64,000 nucleotides of DNA from Haematobacter massiliensis (GTDB lineage: Bacteria > Pseudomonadota > Alphaproteobacteria > Rhodobacterales > Rhodobacteraceae). Below are positions 9,278-17,435 of the stretch, piece by piece. The notes beneath the pieces were generated by a model that did no database searches, was not told the origin of the DNA, and saw nothing but the letters and a program-made list of their open reading frames with translations. Every line of letters starts with the position of its first letter. Position 1 is the first letter of the stretch. A program made the position numbers and the translations under genes. Location: the NCBI RefSeq assembly GCF_000740795.1, contig NZ_JGYG01000003.1, positions 310,001 through 374,000 on the forward strand, written 5' to 3'.

Positions 9278-10036
9278 CTAGACCTTGTCCGTCTCGCGGC
9301 GGTGAACGCGCAGCGGTGCCCAGGACTGGCTGACCGGCATCATCTCGATGCTGTTGAAGTTCAGATGCGGCGGCTGGGTGGCCAGCCAGTGAATCGTCTC
9401 GGCGATATCCTCCGGCTGGATCGGATCGGCCCCGTCATACAGCGCGTCATACGCCGCCTGATCGCCACGCGTGCGGATCATGGTGAACTCACTCTCGCAC
9501 AGCCCCGGCTCCAGCGAGGTGACCCGGACCCCGGTGCCATGCAGATCGGCCCGCAGGCCGAGCGAAAACTGCCGCACGAAGGCCTTGGTGGCGGCATAGA
9601 CATTGCCCCCCGGATAGGGCCAGTGCGCGGCGATGGAGGAGAGGTTGACGATCATGCCCTTCCGCGCGATCAGCCCCGGCAGCAGCCTGTGTGTGACCGC
9701 GAGGAGACCGGAAACATTCGTGTCCAGCATGGCCTGCCAGTCCGCAAGCGGCGGTTCCGGCGCCGGCGCGGTGCCGAGCGCCATGCCCGCATTGTTCACG
9801 AGCAGGTCGATCGCCGCGAACTCGGCAGGCAGACTGTCCAGCGCCGCGGCGACGGCGGCGGGATCGGTAATGTCGAAGGCGAGGCCGTGGAAGGTCGGGC
9901 CGATCTCCTCGGCCAGCGTGCGGAGGCGCTCCTCCCTCCGGCCGGTACCCACGATGGTCCAGCCCGCGCGCGCAAAGCGACGGGCGGTGGCCTGACCGAA
10001 ACCGGCAGTCGCCCCGGTGATGAGGATGGTGGGCAT
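9278..10036 (-). CDS. ydfG: Short-chain dehydrogenase, YdfG type (NADP-dependent 3-hydroxy acid dehydrogenase)
   Basis: 252 residues. Classical SDR features are the TGATAGFG cofactor loop near the N-terminus, NNAG, a catalytic Ser in NLSSIAAHWPY and the YAATK active-site Tyr/Lys. An Arg pair after the second beta strand (TGRREERL) favours NADP(H). The C-terminal stretch NSIEMMPVSQSWAPLRVHR is characteristic of YdfG-type enzymes, which oxidise serine, allo-threonine and 3-hydroxy acids. The ATG at 10036 is preceded by AAGGAGACAGCC; an upstream in-frame start at 10099 lacks such a site. Convergent with mutS across ~570 bases. The physiological substrate is uncertain. Confidence 0.85.
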   Translation of the reverse strand: MPTILITGATAGFGQATARRFARAGWTIVGTGRREERLRTLAEEIGPTFHGLAFDITDPAAVAAALDSLPAEFAAIDLLVNNAGMALGTAPAPEPPLADWQAMLDTNVSGLLAVTHRLLPGLIARKGMIVNLSSIAAHWPYPGGNVYAATKAFVRQFSLGLRADLHGTGVRVTSLEPGLCESEFTMIRTRGDQAAYDALYDGADPIQPEDIAETIHWLATQPPHLNFNSIEMMPVSQSWAPLRVHRRETDKV

Positions 10037-10123
10037 GGCTGTCTCCTTCCACGGATTGCGACCCGAGCTATTCCGCGAGATGCCGGGCAACACAAGCAAA
10101 AGCGCGCGGGATAGCTGTGCTGC

Positions 10124-11422
10124 TCAGCCAAGGATCGCCGCGAGGCGACCGAAGCTTGCAGCCGTACCATCCTCCGCCCTCTCCGCCAGAAAGGCGTCGA
10201 GCGCAGGCCAGACGGCGATGGCACGGTCGACCAGCGGATCGGAGCCGGGGACATACAGCCCCGCCTGGATCATCATCTCCGCCCGGTCATAGGCGCCGAG
10301 GAGGCGGCGCGCCTCCCCGATCAACAGGTTCTCCCCGGCAGTCGCGGCGGCGGGCAGGCTGCGGGAGACGGAGCGGAGCAGGTCGATGGCCGGGAAGCGC
10401 CCGCGTTCGGCGATGCTGCGGTCCATGACCACGTGACCGTCCAGCACGCCGCGCAGGATGTCGGCCACCGGCTCCTCCATGTCGGACCCGGCGACGAGCA
10501 CGCTGAAGATCGCGGTGATGTCGCCCGCGCCTTTCGGCCCCGGCCCCGCCCGCTCGGCCAAACCCGTTATCATCTGGCTGGTGGAGGGGGGGAAGCCCCG
10601 GAGGCTCGGCGGTTCGCCGGAGGCGAGCGCGATCTCCCGATGCGCCTCGGCATAGCGGGTGACCGAATCCATCAGCAGGAGCACCTGTTTGCCCGCGTCG
10701 CGGAAATGCTCGGCCACGGCCATCGCAGTCCAGGCCGCGCGGCGGCGGAGCAGGGGTGACTGGTCGGAGGTCGCGGCGACGACCACCGCCCGCGCCATCC
10801 CGTCAGGCCCCAATACGTGGTCGACGAATTCGCGCACCTCGCGCCCCCGCTCACCCACCAGCCCGACCACCACCACATCGGCGGCAACATGGCGTGCCAG
10901 GGCCGCGAGCAGCGTGGATTTTCCCACGCCCGACCCCGCGAAAAGCCCGATCCGCTGTCCGCGCACGATGGGCAGAAGCGTGTTGAAGACCGACAAGCCC
11001 GTTTCCATGCGGGTGCCCAGCGGCCGACGCAGGGCCGCATCGGGCGGAGCGGCGGCATAATCCCGCATCCGCGCCCCCGACCCGAGAGGCCGCCCGTCCA
11101 GCGGCTTGCCGGAGGCGTCGACCAGCCTGCCGATCCAGCTTTCATCCGGGGCGATGCCGCTTCCCTGCTCCCAGAGTACGAGATCGCCCACCGCCAGCCC
11201 TTCCGGCCGCTTCTCCGGCAACACGCCCGCCCCCTCCCGCGTGAGCGAGACGATCTCGCCCGCCAGCCCTGCGCGGGGAAACGCGACCCGGTCGCCCAAT
11301 GCGGCCCGTCGCGGTAGCCCTGCGACACCGATCAAGGCGCCGCTGACGGATGCGACCCTGCCGACAGGGCGGGTCACGGGAACGGCTGCGATCCTGGAAA
11401 GAAGCATTTCGGGCGGCGACAT
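10124..11422 (-). CDS. fliI: Flagellar export ATPase FliI
   Basis: 432 residues, related to the F1 beta subunit. It energises and orders protein export through the flagellar type III secretion gate at the cytoplasmic face of the basal body. Walker A GSGVGKST is at 163-170, the Walker B region is VLLLMDSVTRYAEAHRE, and GERGREVREF is the catalytic-glutamate segment shared with type III ATPases. It faces away from flgB with 79 bases between the starts, so both probably use the same control region. FliH, its usual regulator, is not in the window. The first ATG at 11422 or the Met at codon 6 could be the start. Confidence 0.95.
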   Translation of the reverse strand: MSPPEMLLSRIAAVPVTRPVGRVASVSGALIGVAGLPRRAALGDRVAFPRAGLAGEIVSLTREGAGVLPEKRPEGLAVGDLVLWEQGSGIAPDESWIGRLVDASGKPLDGRPLGSGARMRDYAAAPPDAALRRPLGTRMETGLSVFNTLLPIVRGQRIGLFAGSGVGKSTLLAALARHVAADVVVVGLVGERGREVREFVDHVLGPDGMARAVVVAATSDQSPLLRRRAAWTAMAVAEHFRDAGKQVLLLMDSVTRYAEAHREIALASGEPPSLRGFPPSTSQMITGLAERAGPGPKGAGDITAIFSVLVAGSDMEEPVADILRGVLDGHVVMDRSIAERGRFPAIDLLRSVSRSLPAAATAGENLLIGEARRLLGAYDRAEMMIQAGLYVPGSDPLVDRAIAVWPALDAFLAERAEDGTAASFGRLAAILG

Positions 11423-11447
11423 CGGATTCTCCTGCGGCTCTTACCAT

Positions 11448-11470
11448 TCTTAAAGGAATCACTCTTAAAG
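11448..11470. promoter_or_regulatory. Paired TCTTAAAG boxes between fliI and flgB
   Basis: The octamer TCTTAAAG occurs at 11448-11455 and again at 11463-11470, a spacing of 15 bases, inside the 79-base AT-richer divergent region of two flagellar transcripts. The spacing puts both boxes on one and a half helical turns, plausible for a regulator or tandem promoter element. No sigma-54 GG/GC pair and no clear sigma-28 consensus was recognised. Confidence 0.35.
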
Positions 11471-11501
11471 CTTGGTTTCGACGAGAGAGGGAGAAACGCC
11501 G

Positions 11502-11882
11502 ATGTTCGAAAGACTTGCACTGTCGCGTCTTGCCGGCGCGCTCGCCAATCACGCCGCCGACCGGCAGGCCATGGTGGCGGAGAACGTTGCCAATGCCGAC
11601 ACGCCCGGCTACCGCGCCCGCGACCTTCGCCCCTTTGCCGAGCTGATGGAACGGGGTGACATGCCGATGGCCGTAACGCGGGCGGGGCATCAGCCGGAGG
11701 GGCTTTCCGCCTTCCGTGCCTTTGTCGACAAGGGGGGGGAGGCCGCGCCCAATGGCAATACGGTCTCGCTGGAGGGGGAGATGGTGACGGCGGCGGAGAT
11801 CCGTCACAGCCATGACCTCGCCCTTGCCGTCTATCGCAGCGCGGGCGGCATCATCCGCGCCAGCCTCGGGAAGGCCGGCTGA
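11502..11882 (+). CDS. flgB: Flagellar proximal rod protein FlgB
   Basis: 126 residues. FlgB is a proximal rod subunit joining the MS ring/export gate to the rest of the rod. The N-terminal flagellar rod signature ENVANADTPGYRARD is clear, and the C-terminus has the amphipathic helix typical of axial proteins. The ATG at 11502 follows GAGAGGGAG; the in-frame TTG at 11472 lacks a site and is not homologous. First gene of a tightly packed nine-gene flagellar operon; its stop overlaps the flgC start by one base (TGATG). Confidence 0.93.
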   Translation: MFERLALSRLAGALANHAADRQAMVAENVANADTPGYRARDLRPFAELMERGDMPMAVTRAGHQPEGLSAFRAFVDKGGEAAPNGNTVSLEGEMVTAAEIRHSHDLALAVYRSAGGIIRASLGKAG

Positions 11883-12271
11883 TGGCGGACCTGAAGCAGA
11901 TCCTCGCCGTATCCTCCTCGGGGATGGAGGCGCAGTCCGGCAGGTTGCGCAACATCTCCCAGAACATCGCCAATGCCGACACTCCCGGCTACCGCCGCAA
12001 GACCGCCGCCTTCGAAGCGGAAATGCGCGGAGCGGAGGCCGGGCAGGTGCATCTCTCCCGCACGCGGCTTGATCGCTCGGAGCTTCAGCGCATCCATGAC
12101 CCCGCCCATCCGATGGCCGATGCCTCGGGCTATTACGACGGCTCCAACGTCGACCTGATGGTGGAGATCGCCGACGCGCGTGAAGCCCAGCGCAGTTATG
12201 AGGCCAACCTCCGCATGTTCGATCAGGCCCGGCAGATGACCTCCGCAGCGCTCGACCTTCTCCGCCGATAG
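11882..12271 (+). CDS. flgC: Flagellar proximal rod protein FlgC
   Basis: 129 residues, normal FlgC length. The N-terminal rod motif is QNIANADTPGYRRK. The C-terminal region SNVDLMVEIADAREAQRSYEANL matches the conserved FlgBC/FlgEFG C-terminal domain that forms the coiled-coil core of the rod. Translationally coupled to flgB, with fliE starting 9 bases after its stop. Confidence 0.95.
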   Translation: MADLKQILAVSSSGMEAQSGRLRNISQNIANADTPGYRRKTAAFEAEMRGAEAGQVHLSRTRLDRSELQRIHDPAHPMADASGYYDGSNVDLMVEIADAREAQRSYEANLRMFDQARQMTSAALDLLRR

Positions 12272-12280
12272 GATAACCAG

Positions 12281-12562
12281 ATGGACCTGACCCCCTCCCT
12301 CGCCATCCGTGGCTATGACACCGCCCGCCCCGCGACCCGCCCCGAACCGGGTGGCGCGGGCGGTCTGCTCGGCGCCGCGCAGGACTTCGCCCGCGTGCTC
12401 TCCGAAGGCGAGCAGACGGCCACCGCCGCCTTGAGCGGCAAGGCGGATGCCCACGCGCTGGTCCAGGCGCTCTCCGCCTCGCAGACGGCGGTGGAGACGG
12501 TCGTTGCCGTGCGCGACAAGGTGGTGGAGGCATATCAGGAAATCCTCAGGATGCCGGTCTGA
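12281..12562 (+). CDS. fliE: Flagellar hook-basal body protein FliE
   Basis: 93 residues. FliE joins the MS ring/export gate to the proximal rod and is the first exported substrate. The C-terminal two thirds, with ALVQALSASQTAVETVVAVRDKVVEAYQEILRMPV, match the FliE domain, including the AYQEI(L/M)RM(P/Q)(V/I) ending. The N-terminal 35 residues are low-complexity and disordered, as is usual. Its stop overlaps the fliQ start by one base. Confidence 0.93.
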   Translation: MDLTPSLAIRGYDTARPATRPEPGGAGGLLGAAQDFARVLSEGEQTATAALSGKADAHALVQALSASQTAVETVVAVRDKVVEAYQEILRMPV

Positions 12563-12828
12563 TGGCGGATACCGTCCTTTACGACACGCTCCGGCAGGCG
12601 CTCTGGATCGCGGCGCTGACAGCCACACCGCTTCTGGGCGTGGCATTGGTGACCGGCGTGGTGATCGGGCTTTTTCAGGCGCTCACCTCCGTGCAGGAGG
12701 CCACATTGACCTTCGTGCCGAAACTGGCCGCGATGCTTGTCGTCTTCTGGGTGTCGATGAGCTTCATGACCGAAACGCTGGTGAGCTTTTTCACCGACCG
12801 CATCGTGCCCCTGATCGCAGGAGGATAG
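12562..12828 (+). CDS. fliQ: Flagellar export gate protein FliQ
   Basis: 88 residues with two hydrophobic helices, near residues 18-40 and 52-72. FliQ is a component of the FliPQR export gate in the inner membrane. The conserved sequence GLFQALTSVQEATLTFVPK between the helices is diagnostic. It lies between fliE and flgF in a continuous operon. Its partner FliR is in the convergent operon (17432-18211) and FliP is absent from the window. Confidence 0.95.
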   Translation: MADTVLYDTLRQALWIAALTATPLLGVALVTGVVIGLFQALTSVQEATLTFVPKLAAMLVVFWVSMSFMTETLVSFFTDRIVPLIAGG

Positions 12829-12829
12829 G

Positions 12830-13552
12830 ATGGACACCCCCGTTTACGTCGCCCTCACCCGCCAGCGCGGATTGACGCGCGAAATGGATGTGATCGCCAA
12901 CAACATCGCCAATGCCTCCACCACCGGGTTCCGGCGCGAAGGGCTCGTGTTCTCAGAACATGTGAAGCGGTCGGGTCAGCCGGGCGAGGTTTTGTCCATG
13001 GCGACGGCCCATGGCCGCACCATCGACCCGCGCGCAGGCGCGATCACGGCGACAGGGGGCACCTATGACTTCGCCATCGAGGGCGAGGGTTATTTCCTCG
13101 TGGAAACGCCGGACGGTCAGGCGCTCACCCGCGCGGGTCATTTCACGCCCAATGCCGAAGGAGAACTGGTGACGCCGGAGGGCAACCGGTTGCTCGACGA
13201 AGGAGGCGGCCCGGTCTTTGTGCCCGCGGAGGCCCGCGCCGTGACGCTCTCACCGGATGGCACGCTCGCCGCGGATGGCACGCCGCTCACCCGCATCGGC
13301 CTGTGGCAGCCCGCGGATCCCGGCCGGAGCCAACTGGCGGGGGCAAGGCTCCAGATACCCGAAGGCGGCGCCGAACCCGTCGCGGAAGACGCAGCGCGGC
13401 TTCTGCAGGGACATCTGGAAGGATCCAACGTCAACCCGATCTCGGAAATCGCGCGGATGATTGCCGTCCAGCGCGCCTACGAGATGGGACAAAGCTTCCT
13501 CGAGATGGAGGACGGGCGCATCCGCGTCGTCGTCCAGACCCTCGGCCGATAG
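12830..13552 (+). CDS. flgF: Flagellar proximal rod protein FlgF
   Basis: 240 residues. The N-terminus carries the rod signature ANNIANASTTGFRRE, and the C-terminus has GSNVNPISEIARMIAVQRAYEMGQ. The central region FAIEGEGYFLVETPDGQALTRAG matches the beta domain shared by FlgE/F/G. The shorter length compared with FlgG and its position immediately before flgG support FlgF. The GGAGGATAGG ribosome-binding site overlaps the end of fliQ. Confidence 0.92.
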   Translation: MDTPVYVALTRQRGLTREMDVIANNIANASTTGFRREGLVFSEHVKRSGQPGEVLSMATAHGRTIDPRAGAITATGGTYDFAIEGEGYFLVETPDGQALTRAGHFTPNAEGELVTPEGNRLLDEGGGPVFVPAEARAVTLSPDGTLAADGTPLTRIGLWQPADPGRSQLAGARLQIPEGGAEPVAEDAARLLQGHLEGSNVNPISEIARMIAVQRAYEMGQSFLEMEDGRIRVVVQTLGR

Positions 13553-13561
13553 GAGAGAGAG

Positions 13562-14347
13562 ATGCGCGCACTTCAGATCGCCGCGACCGGCATGGCCGCC
13601 CAGCAGATGCGGGTTGAGGTCACGTCGAACAACCTCGCCAACATGAACACGACCGGCTACGCCGCCCGGCGGGCAGAATTCGCCGATCTGCATTATCAGC
13701 AGATGACGCGGCCCGGAACGATCACCGCCGCCGACGGGACAATCGTGCCCGCGGGCGTGCAGCTCGGCCTCGGGGTCCGTCCTGCCGCCGTATCGGTGCA
13801 GATCGCCCAAGGCACCCTCTCGCAGACGGGGGGGGATCTCGATGTCGCCATCGAGGGGCGTGGCTACATCGAGGTTACACTGCCCTCGGGTCTGGCCGCC
13901 TATACGCGCGACGGAGGGCTCAAGCGCTCAGCCGAAGGGTTGATCGTCACGGCGGAGGGGCACGAGGTTGCGCCGGGGATTACCATTCCCACCGATGCGC
14001 GCACGATCTCCATCAATGCGGCGGGCGAGGTCTATGCCTATTTCAGCGACCGGGTGGAGCCTGAAATGCTGGGCCAGCTCACGCTTGCGGGGTTTTCCAA
14101 CGAAAAGGGGCTGGAGGCGATAGGCTCCAACCTGTTCACCGAAACGGAGGCCTCCGGCCCGGCCCTTCCCGGTAACCCCGGTGAGGACGGGCTGGGCACA
14201 TTGCGGCAGGGATATCTGGAAAGCTCCACCGTCGATGCCGTACGCGAAGTCACCCAGCTGATCGAGGCCCAACGCGGCTATGAACTGAACGCGAAGGTAA
14301 TGACCGCAGCGGATCAGATGATGGCCGCGACGGCTCAGGTGCGCTGA
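13562..14347 (+). CDS. flgG: Flagellar distal rod protein FlgG
   Basis: 261 residues, typical FlgG length; it forms the drive-shaft part of the rod that crosses the periplasm. The N-terminus TSNNLANMNTTGYAARRAEF and the C-terminal SSTVDAVREVTQLIEAQRGYELN match the family, and the inserted FADLHYQQ-type segment distinguishes FlgG from FlgE/FlgF. It overlaps the next gene, flgA, by one base. Confidence 0.95.
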   Translation: MRALQIAATGMAAQQMRVEVTSNNLANMNTTGYAARRAEFADLHYQQMTRPGTITAADGTIVPAGVQLGLGVRPAAVSVQIAQGTLSQTGGDLDVAIEGRGYIEVTLPSGLAAYTRDGGLKRSAEGLIVTAEGHEVAPGITIPTDARTISINAAGEVYAYFSDRVEPEMLGQLTLAGFSNEKGLEAIGSNLFTETEASGPALPGNPGEDGLGTLRQGYLESSTVDAVREVTQLIEAQRGYELNAKVMTAADQMMAATAQVR

Positions 14348-14781
14348 TGCGGCTGGCGGTTTTCCTTCTTCTGGCAGCATCCCCAGCGGGGGCGGAGGCT
14401 CTGGTCGCGGCGCATACGATCCGCGCGACAAGCGTCATCGCACCGACTGACCTCGCCCTTTCGGCAGAGGTCGTGCCCGGCGCGCTCACCGATCCTGACG
14501 ACGCCATCGGGTTCGAGGCCCGCGTGGCGATCTATGCGGGACGCCCGATTCGTCCCGGGGATATCGCACCAGCGGCCGTGGTGGAGCGCAATCAGATCGT
14601 CCCCCTTGCCTGGCGGAAAGGCGGCCTGCTCATTCGTGCCGAAGGCCGTGCGCTCAGCCGCGCCGCGCCGGGCGAGGATGTCCGCGTTCTCAATCTCGCC
14701 TCGCGCACCACGGTGACCGGCATCGCCGGTGCTGACGGGACCGTGCATGTCGGCGGCACCTCCAAGGATCACGCTCAATGA
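14347..14781 (+). CDS. flgA: Flagellar P-ring assembly chaperone FlgA
   Basis: 144 residues with a short signal peptide (cleavage expected around residues 16-18, SPAGAEA), so it acts in the periplasm, assisting FlgI polymerisation into the P ring. The SAF-like/beta-clip C-terminal part shows RPIRPGDIAPAAVVERNQIVPLAWRKGGLLIRAEGRALSR, typical of FlgA. It is short compared with the ~220-residue enterobacterial protein, as in many alphaproteobacteria. FlgI itself is not in the window. Four-base overlap with flgH. Confidence 0.88.
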   Translation: MRLAVFLLLAASPAGAEALVAAHTIRATSVIAPTDLALSAEVVPGALTDPDDAIGFEARVAIYAGRPIRPGDIAPAAVVERNQIVPLAWRKGGLLIRAEGRALSRAAPGEDVRVLNLASRTTVTGIAGADGTVHVGGTSKDHAQ

Positions 14782-15506
14782 AAAACCGAGTTCTTGCCAC
14801 CCTGTTTCTGCTTCCGCTGACCGCTGCTTGCGGGCGAATGGCGGATGTCGGGCGCGCACCCGCCTTCAAGCCGGTGGAGGACACCTATCAGATGCAGGCG
14901 ATGTATGCGCTTCCCTCGCATAGCGACGCGCGGGAGGGGCAGGCGCCCGCCGCCTCGCTCTGGAACGGGGGGCGCGAATCGCTGCTGGGGGACAGGCGCG
15001 CGGGCATGCGAGGGGATATCCTGACGGTGGTGATCGAGATCGACGACCGGGCGGAGATCTCCAACACGACGGGGCGTTCCCGGCAGGGTTCCGACACGAT
15101 GGGGATCCCGCAGCTCTTCGGCCTTCCCCAGCGCCTGAACGAGAAGCTTCCCGAAGGTGCGGGCATGGCGGAGGCCATCTCCACCGGATCAGCCAGCAAC
15201 TACAAGGGCAATGGCTCGGTCAAACGGCAGGAGAAGCTGATGCTCCGCGTGGCGGCGACGGTGGTCGAACGCCTGCCAAACGGTGTGCTGCGGATCGAGG
15301 GCAGCCAGGAGGTACGGGTCAACTTCGAGCTGCGGGAGCTTCTGGTAACGGGCTATGTCCGCCCCAATGACATCACCCGTCAGAACGAGATCGCCTACGA
15401 CAAGATCGCGGGAGCGCGGATCGCTTATGGCGGGCGCGGCCAGATCACCGATGTTCAGCAGCCACGCTACGGCCAGCAGATCAGCGACATTGTCCTGCCG
15501 TTCTGA
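14778..15506 (+). CDS. flgH: Flagellar L-ring lipoprotein FlgH
   Basis: 242 residues, an outer-membrane lipoprotein that forms the L ring around the rod. The lipobox LTAAC places the lipidated cysteine at residue 18. The family core reads SLWNGGRESLLGDRRAGMRGDILTVVIEI, with the ending RQNEIAYDKIAGARIAYGGRGQITDVQQPRYGQQ. It is translationally coupled to flgA and followed 9 bases later by the FliL-like gene. Confidence 0.94.
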   Translation: MKNRVLATLFLLPLTAACGRMADVGRAPAFKPVEDTYQMQAMYALPSHSDAREGQAPAASLWNGGRESLLGDRRAGMRGDILTVVIEIDDRAEISNTTGRSRQGSDTMGIPQLFGLPQRLNEKLPEGAGMAEAISTGSASNYKGNGSVKRQEKLMLRVAATVVERLPNGVLRIEGSQEVRVNFELRELLVTGYVRPNDITRQNEIAYDKIAGARIAYGGRGQITDVQQPRYGQQISDIVLPF

Positions 15507-15515
15507 GGAGAAACC

Positions 15516-15965
15516 ATGAAGCGCCTTCTTCTCCCCGTTCTGCTTTGCATCACCGGTCTTGCCGGAGGGGTCGCTGCCGGCATCGCCCTTCGCCCGACAC
15601 CGACGCAGGAAGAGCCGGCCGCTCCCCCCCCGCCGGCGCTGCGCGACTATGCCCGGCTTGCCAACCAGTTCGTCGTCCCGGTGATCCGGCAGGGCGAAAC
15701 GCGGGCGCTCATCGTGCTTTCGCTCAGCGTGGAGGTCCCGCAGGGGCGGAGCGATATCGTGCATCGGTATGAGCCGAAGCTTCGCGATGCGCTTTTGCAG
15801 GTTCTGTTCGATCACGCCAATACCGGCGGTTTCGACGGGGCCTTCACAGAAGGTGGGCCGATGATCGCCCTTCGCGCGGCATTGGGGGAGGCGGCAAGGG
15901 GCGTTGTGGGCCCGGATGCTCTCGATGTTCTCGTCACCGATATCGTACGGCAGGACAGCAGATAG
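15516..15965 (+). CDS. FliL-like flagellar basal body-associated membrane protein
   Basis: 149 residues with one N-terminal membrane helix (about residues 4-26), a Pro/Glu-rich linker and a periplasmic domain. The domain pattern FVVPVIRQGETRALIVLSLSVEV, then EPKLRDALLQVLFDHANTGGF, then LRAALGEAARGVVGPDALDVLVTDIVRQ resembles FliL, which surrounds the stator and stabilises it near the MS ring. Sequence identity to canonical FliL is low, and a true fliL next to motA may exist elsewhere. Last gene of the rightward flagellar operon. Confidence 0.7.
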   Translation: MKRLLLPVLLCITGLAGGVAAGIALRPTPTQEEPAAPPPPALRDYARLANQFVVPVIRQGETRALIVLSLSVEVPQGRSDIVHRYEPKLRDALLQVLFDHANTGGFDGAFTEGGPMIALRAALGEAARGVVGPDALDVLVTDIVRQDSR

Positions 15966-16047
15966 CGGCACTCTTGCCAAAACCAGCGCCGGTTCCCTTG
16001 GTGCGAGGGGCATCGCACCCGCCGGTATCCGCAGATCGCCCTGGCGA

Positions 16048-16365
16048 TTATTTGCCCTTCGCCGCGAGAAGGGAAAGCGCGTCCTCCTGACCAAAGGCCC
16101 GCGTCGCGCTCTCCCGTGCCTCCTCGATGCGCCCAAGCCGGTTGGCCAGTTCCAGGTTCAACGTCTCCATGCGCTGCCTGACCCATACCGCATGACGCTC
16201 GCCCAGCCGCTCATCCTCCCGGCGCGCCAGAAGGGCCCTGTCAGCCAAGTGCCGCATCTCTGATCGCAGCGTCTCCGCAGCCTCCGTTTCCCGACGCAGC
16301 GTATTCAGCTTCAGATCGAGCCGGAGGCTCGCAAGGTGCTGCAGGCGTCGCACATCCTTTTTCAT
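16048..16365 (-). CDS. Small coiled-coil protein, possible FliJ-like export chaperone
   Basis: 105 residues, almost wholly charged alpha helix with heptad-like Leu/Ala spacing (about residues 5-90) and no membrane segment. Its start overlaps the flhB stop by four bases, so it is translated with the export-gate genes. Size and coiled-coil nature resemble FliJ, the central stalk of the FliI ATPase ring, but no FliJ-specific residues were recognised and FliJ is usually about 145 residues. It could also be a general flagellar chaperone. Confidence 0.6.
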   Translation of the reverse strand: MKKDVRRLQHLASLRLDLKLNTLRRETEAAETLRSEMRHLADRALLARREDERLGERHAVWVRQRMETLNLELANRLGRIEEARESATRAFGQEDALSLLAAKGK

Positions 16366-17435
16366 GCGCCGGGCCTCCGTGCCGCACGGACGCGTTCTGC
16401 AAACCGGATCGCGATGGCGACCGCCCGGTAATGCTCCGGCCGGATGCGTGTGCCGACGTCCACCGACGCGTGAAGCGCCCGGGCCGTGGGAGGATCACTA
16501 TGAATCGGAACGCCATGTTCCGCTGCCGCGGCGCGAATGCGGGCAGCGACCTCATCAACACCCTTGGCAAGACAGAGCGGAGGGCCGGGCTCACTCCGAG
16601 ACCATTTCAGCGCCACCGCGTAATGCGTCGGATTGACGATCACCACGTCCGCCTTGGGCATATCGGCCATCATGCGGTTCGTGGCGATCGCCTCCGCCTT
16701 GGCGCGACGCTGCTGACGGATATGGGGATCGCCCTCCTGCTCCTTCGCCTCGTCCATTACTTCCTTCCGGCTCATGCGATTGCGGCGGAGGAAATCGAAA
16801 CGCTGCCACAGATAGTCCAGCGCCGCGAAAACCACCGCGATCGTGAAGATCGGCACGAGAAACGCCAGAAGAAGCTCCCCCAGCAGGCCCGCCCCTTGAG
16901 CGGGCGCCAGATGAGGTGCCGTCAGAAGGAGCGACATGCGGTTGGAGAGAAATACGCCGAGCAATCCCGCGATGAGAAGGAGCTTGATGAAGCTCTTCAG
17001 GAATTCGACGAGCCCCGTGGGACCGAATTTCTGCTTTGCATTGGCAAGGGGCGAGATGCGTGAAAGCTTGGGCGCGATCTTGGATGGCGCGAAGATCATC
17101 GCCCGTTGCGCAAGGGTTGCGAGCAGCACCAGCCCCGCCGGGAGAACGAAAAACGGCGCGACCGACCGGATGGTGGACACCATGACGCCAGACATGCCCC
17201 CTTCCGGCGTGGTGACAAGCCCTTCCGCCAGCATGTCCGCCTGCCCGAGAAGCAGGCTGCCGAGCGTCCCTATTCCATCAACCGCCGCGCGTCCTGAAAA
17301 CAGGCCTGCGAGCAGGAGACCGCCATAGGCGGCCGCCGTGCCGATATCCGCGGAGCGGACGACCTCCCCCTTCCTGCGCGCGTCGTCGAGCCGTTTCTGG
17401 GTTGGCTCGTATTGCTTTTCGGCGTCATCACTCAT
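16362..17435 (-). CDS. flhB: Flagellar export switch protein FlhB
   Basis: 357 residues. The N-terminal half carries four membrane helices. The cytoplasmic half contains the self-cleaving NPTH motif with N268, whose cleavage switches export from rod/hook to filament substrates. The opening EPTQKRLDDARRKGEVVRS is the family start, and the linker DEAKEQEGDPHIRQQRR is conserved. Four-base overlaps with fliR upstream and the coiled-coil gene downstream indicate one transcript. Confidence 0.96.
   Translation of the reverse strand: MSDDAEKQYEPTQKRLDDARRKGEVVRSADIGTAAAYGGLLLAGLFSGRAAVDGIGTLGSLLLGQADMLAEGLVTTPEGGMSGVMVSTIRSVAPFFVLPAGLVLLATLAQRAMIFAPSKIAPKLSRISPLANAKQKFGPTGLVEFLKSFIKLLLIAGLLGVFLSNRMSLLLTAPHLAPAQGAGLLGELLLAFLVPIFTIAVVFAALDYLWQRFDFLRRNRMSRKEVMDEAKEQEGDPHIRQQRRAKAEAIATNRMMADMPKADVVIVNPTHYAVALKWSRSEPGPPLCLAKGVDEVAARIRAAAAEHGVPIHSDPPTARALHASVDVGTRIRPEHYRAVAIAIRFAERVRAARRPGA

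Noticed and set aside
11423-11501. Sigma-54 promoter between fliI and flgB
   Set aside because: No TGGC-N8-TGC pair with correct spacing was found on either strand.
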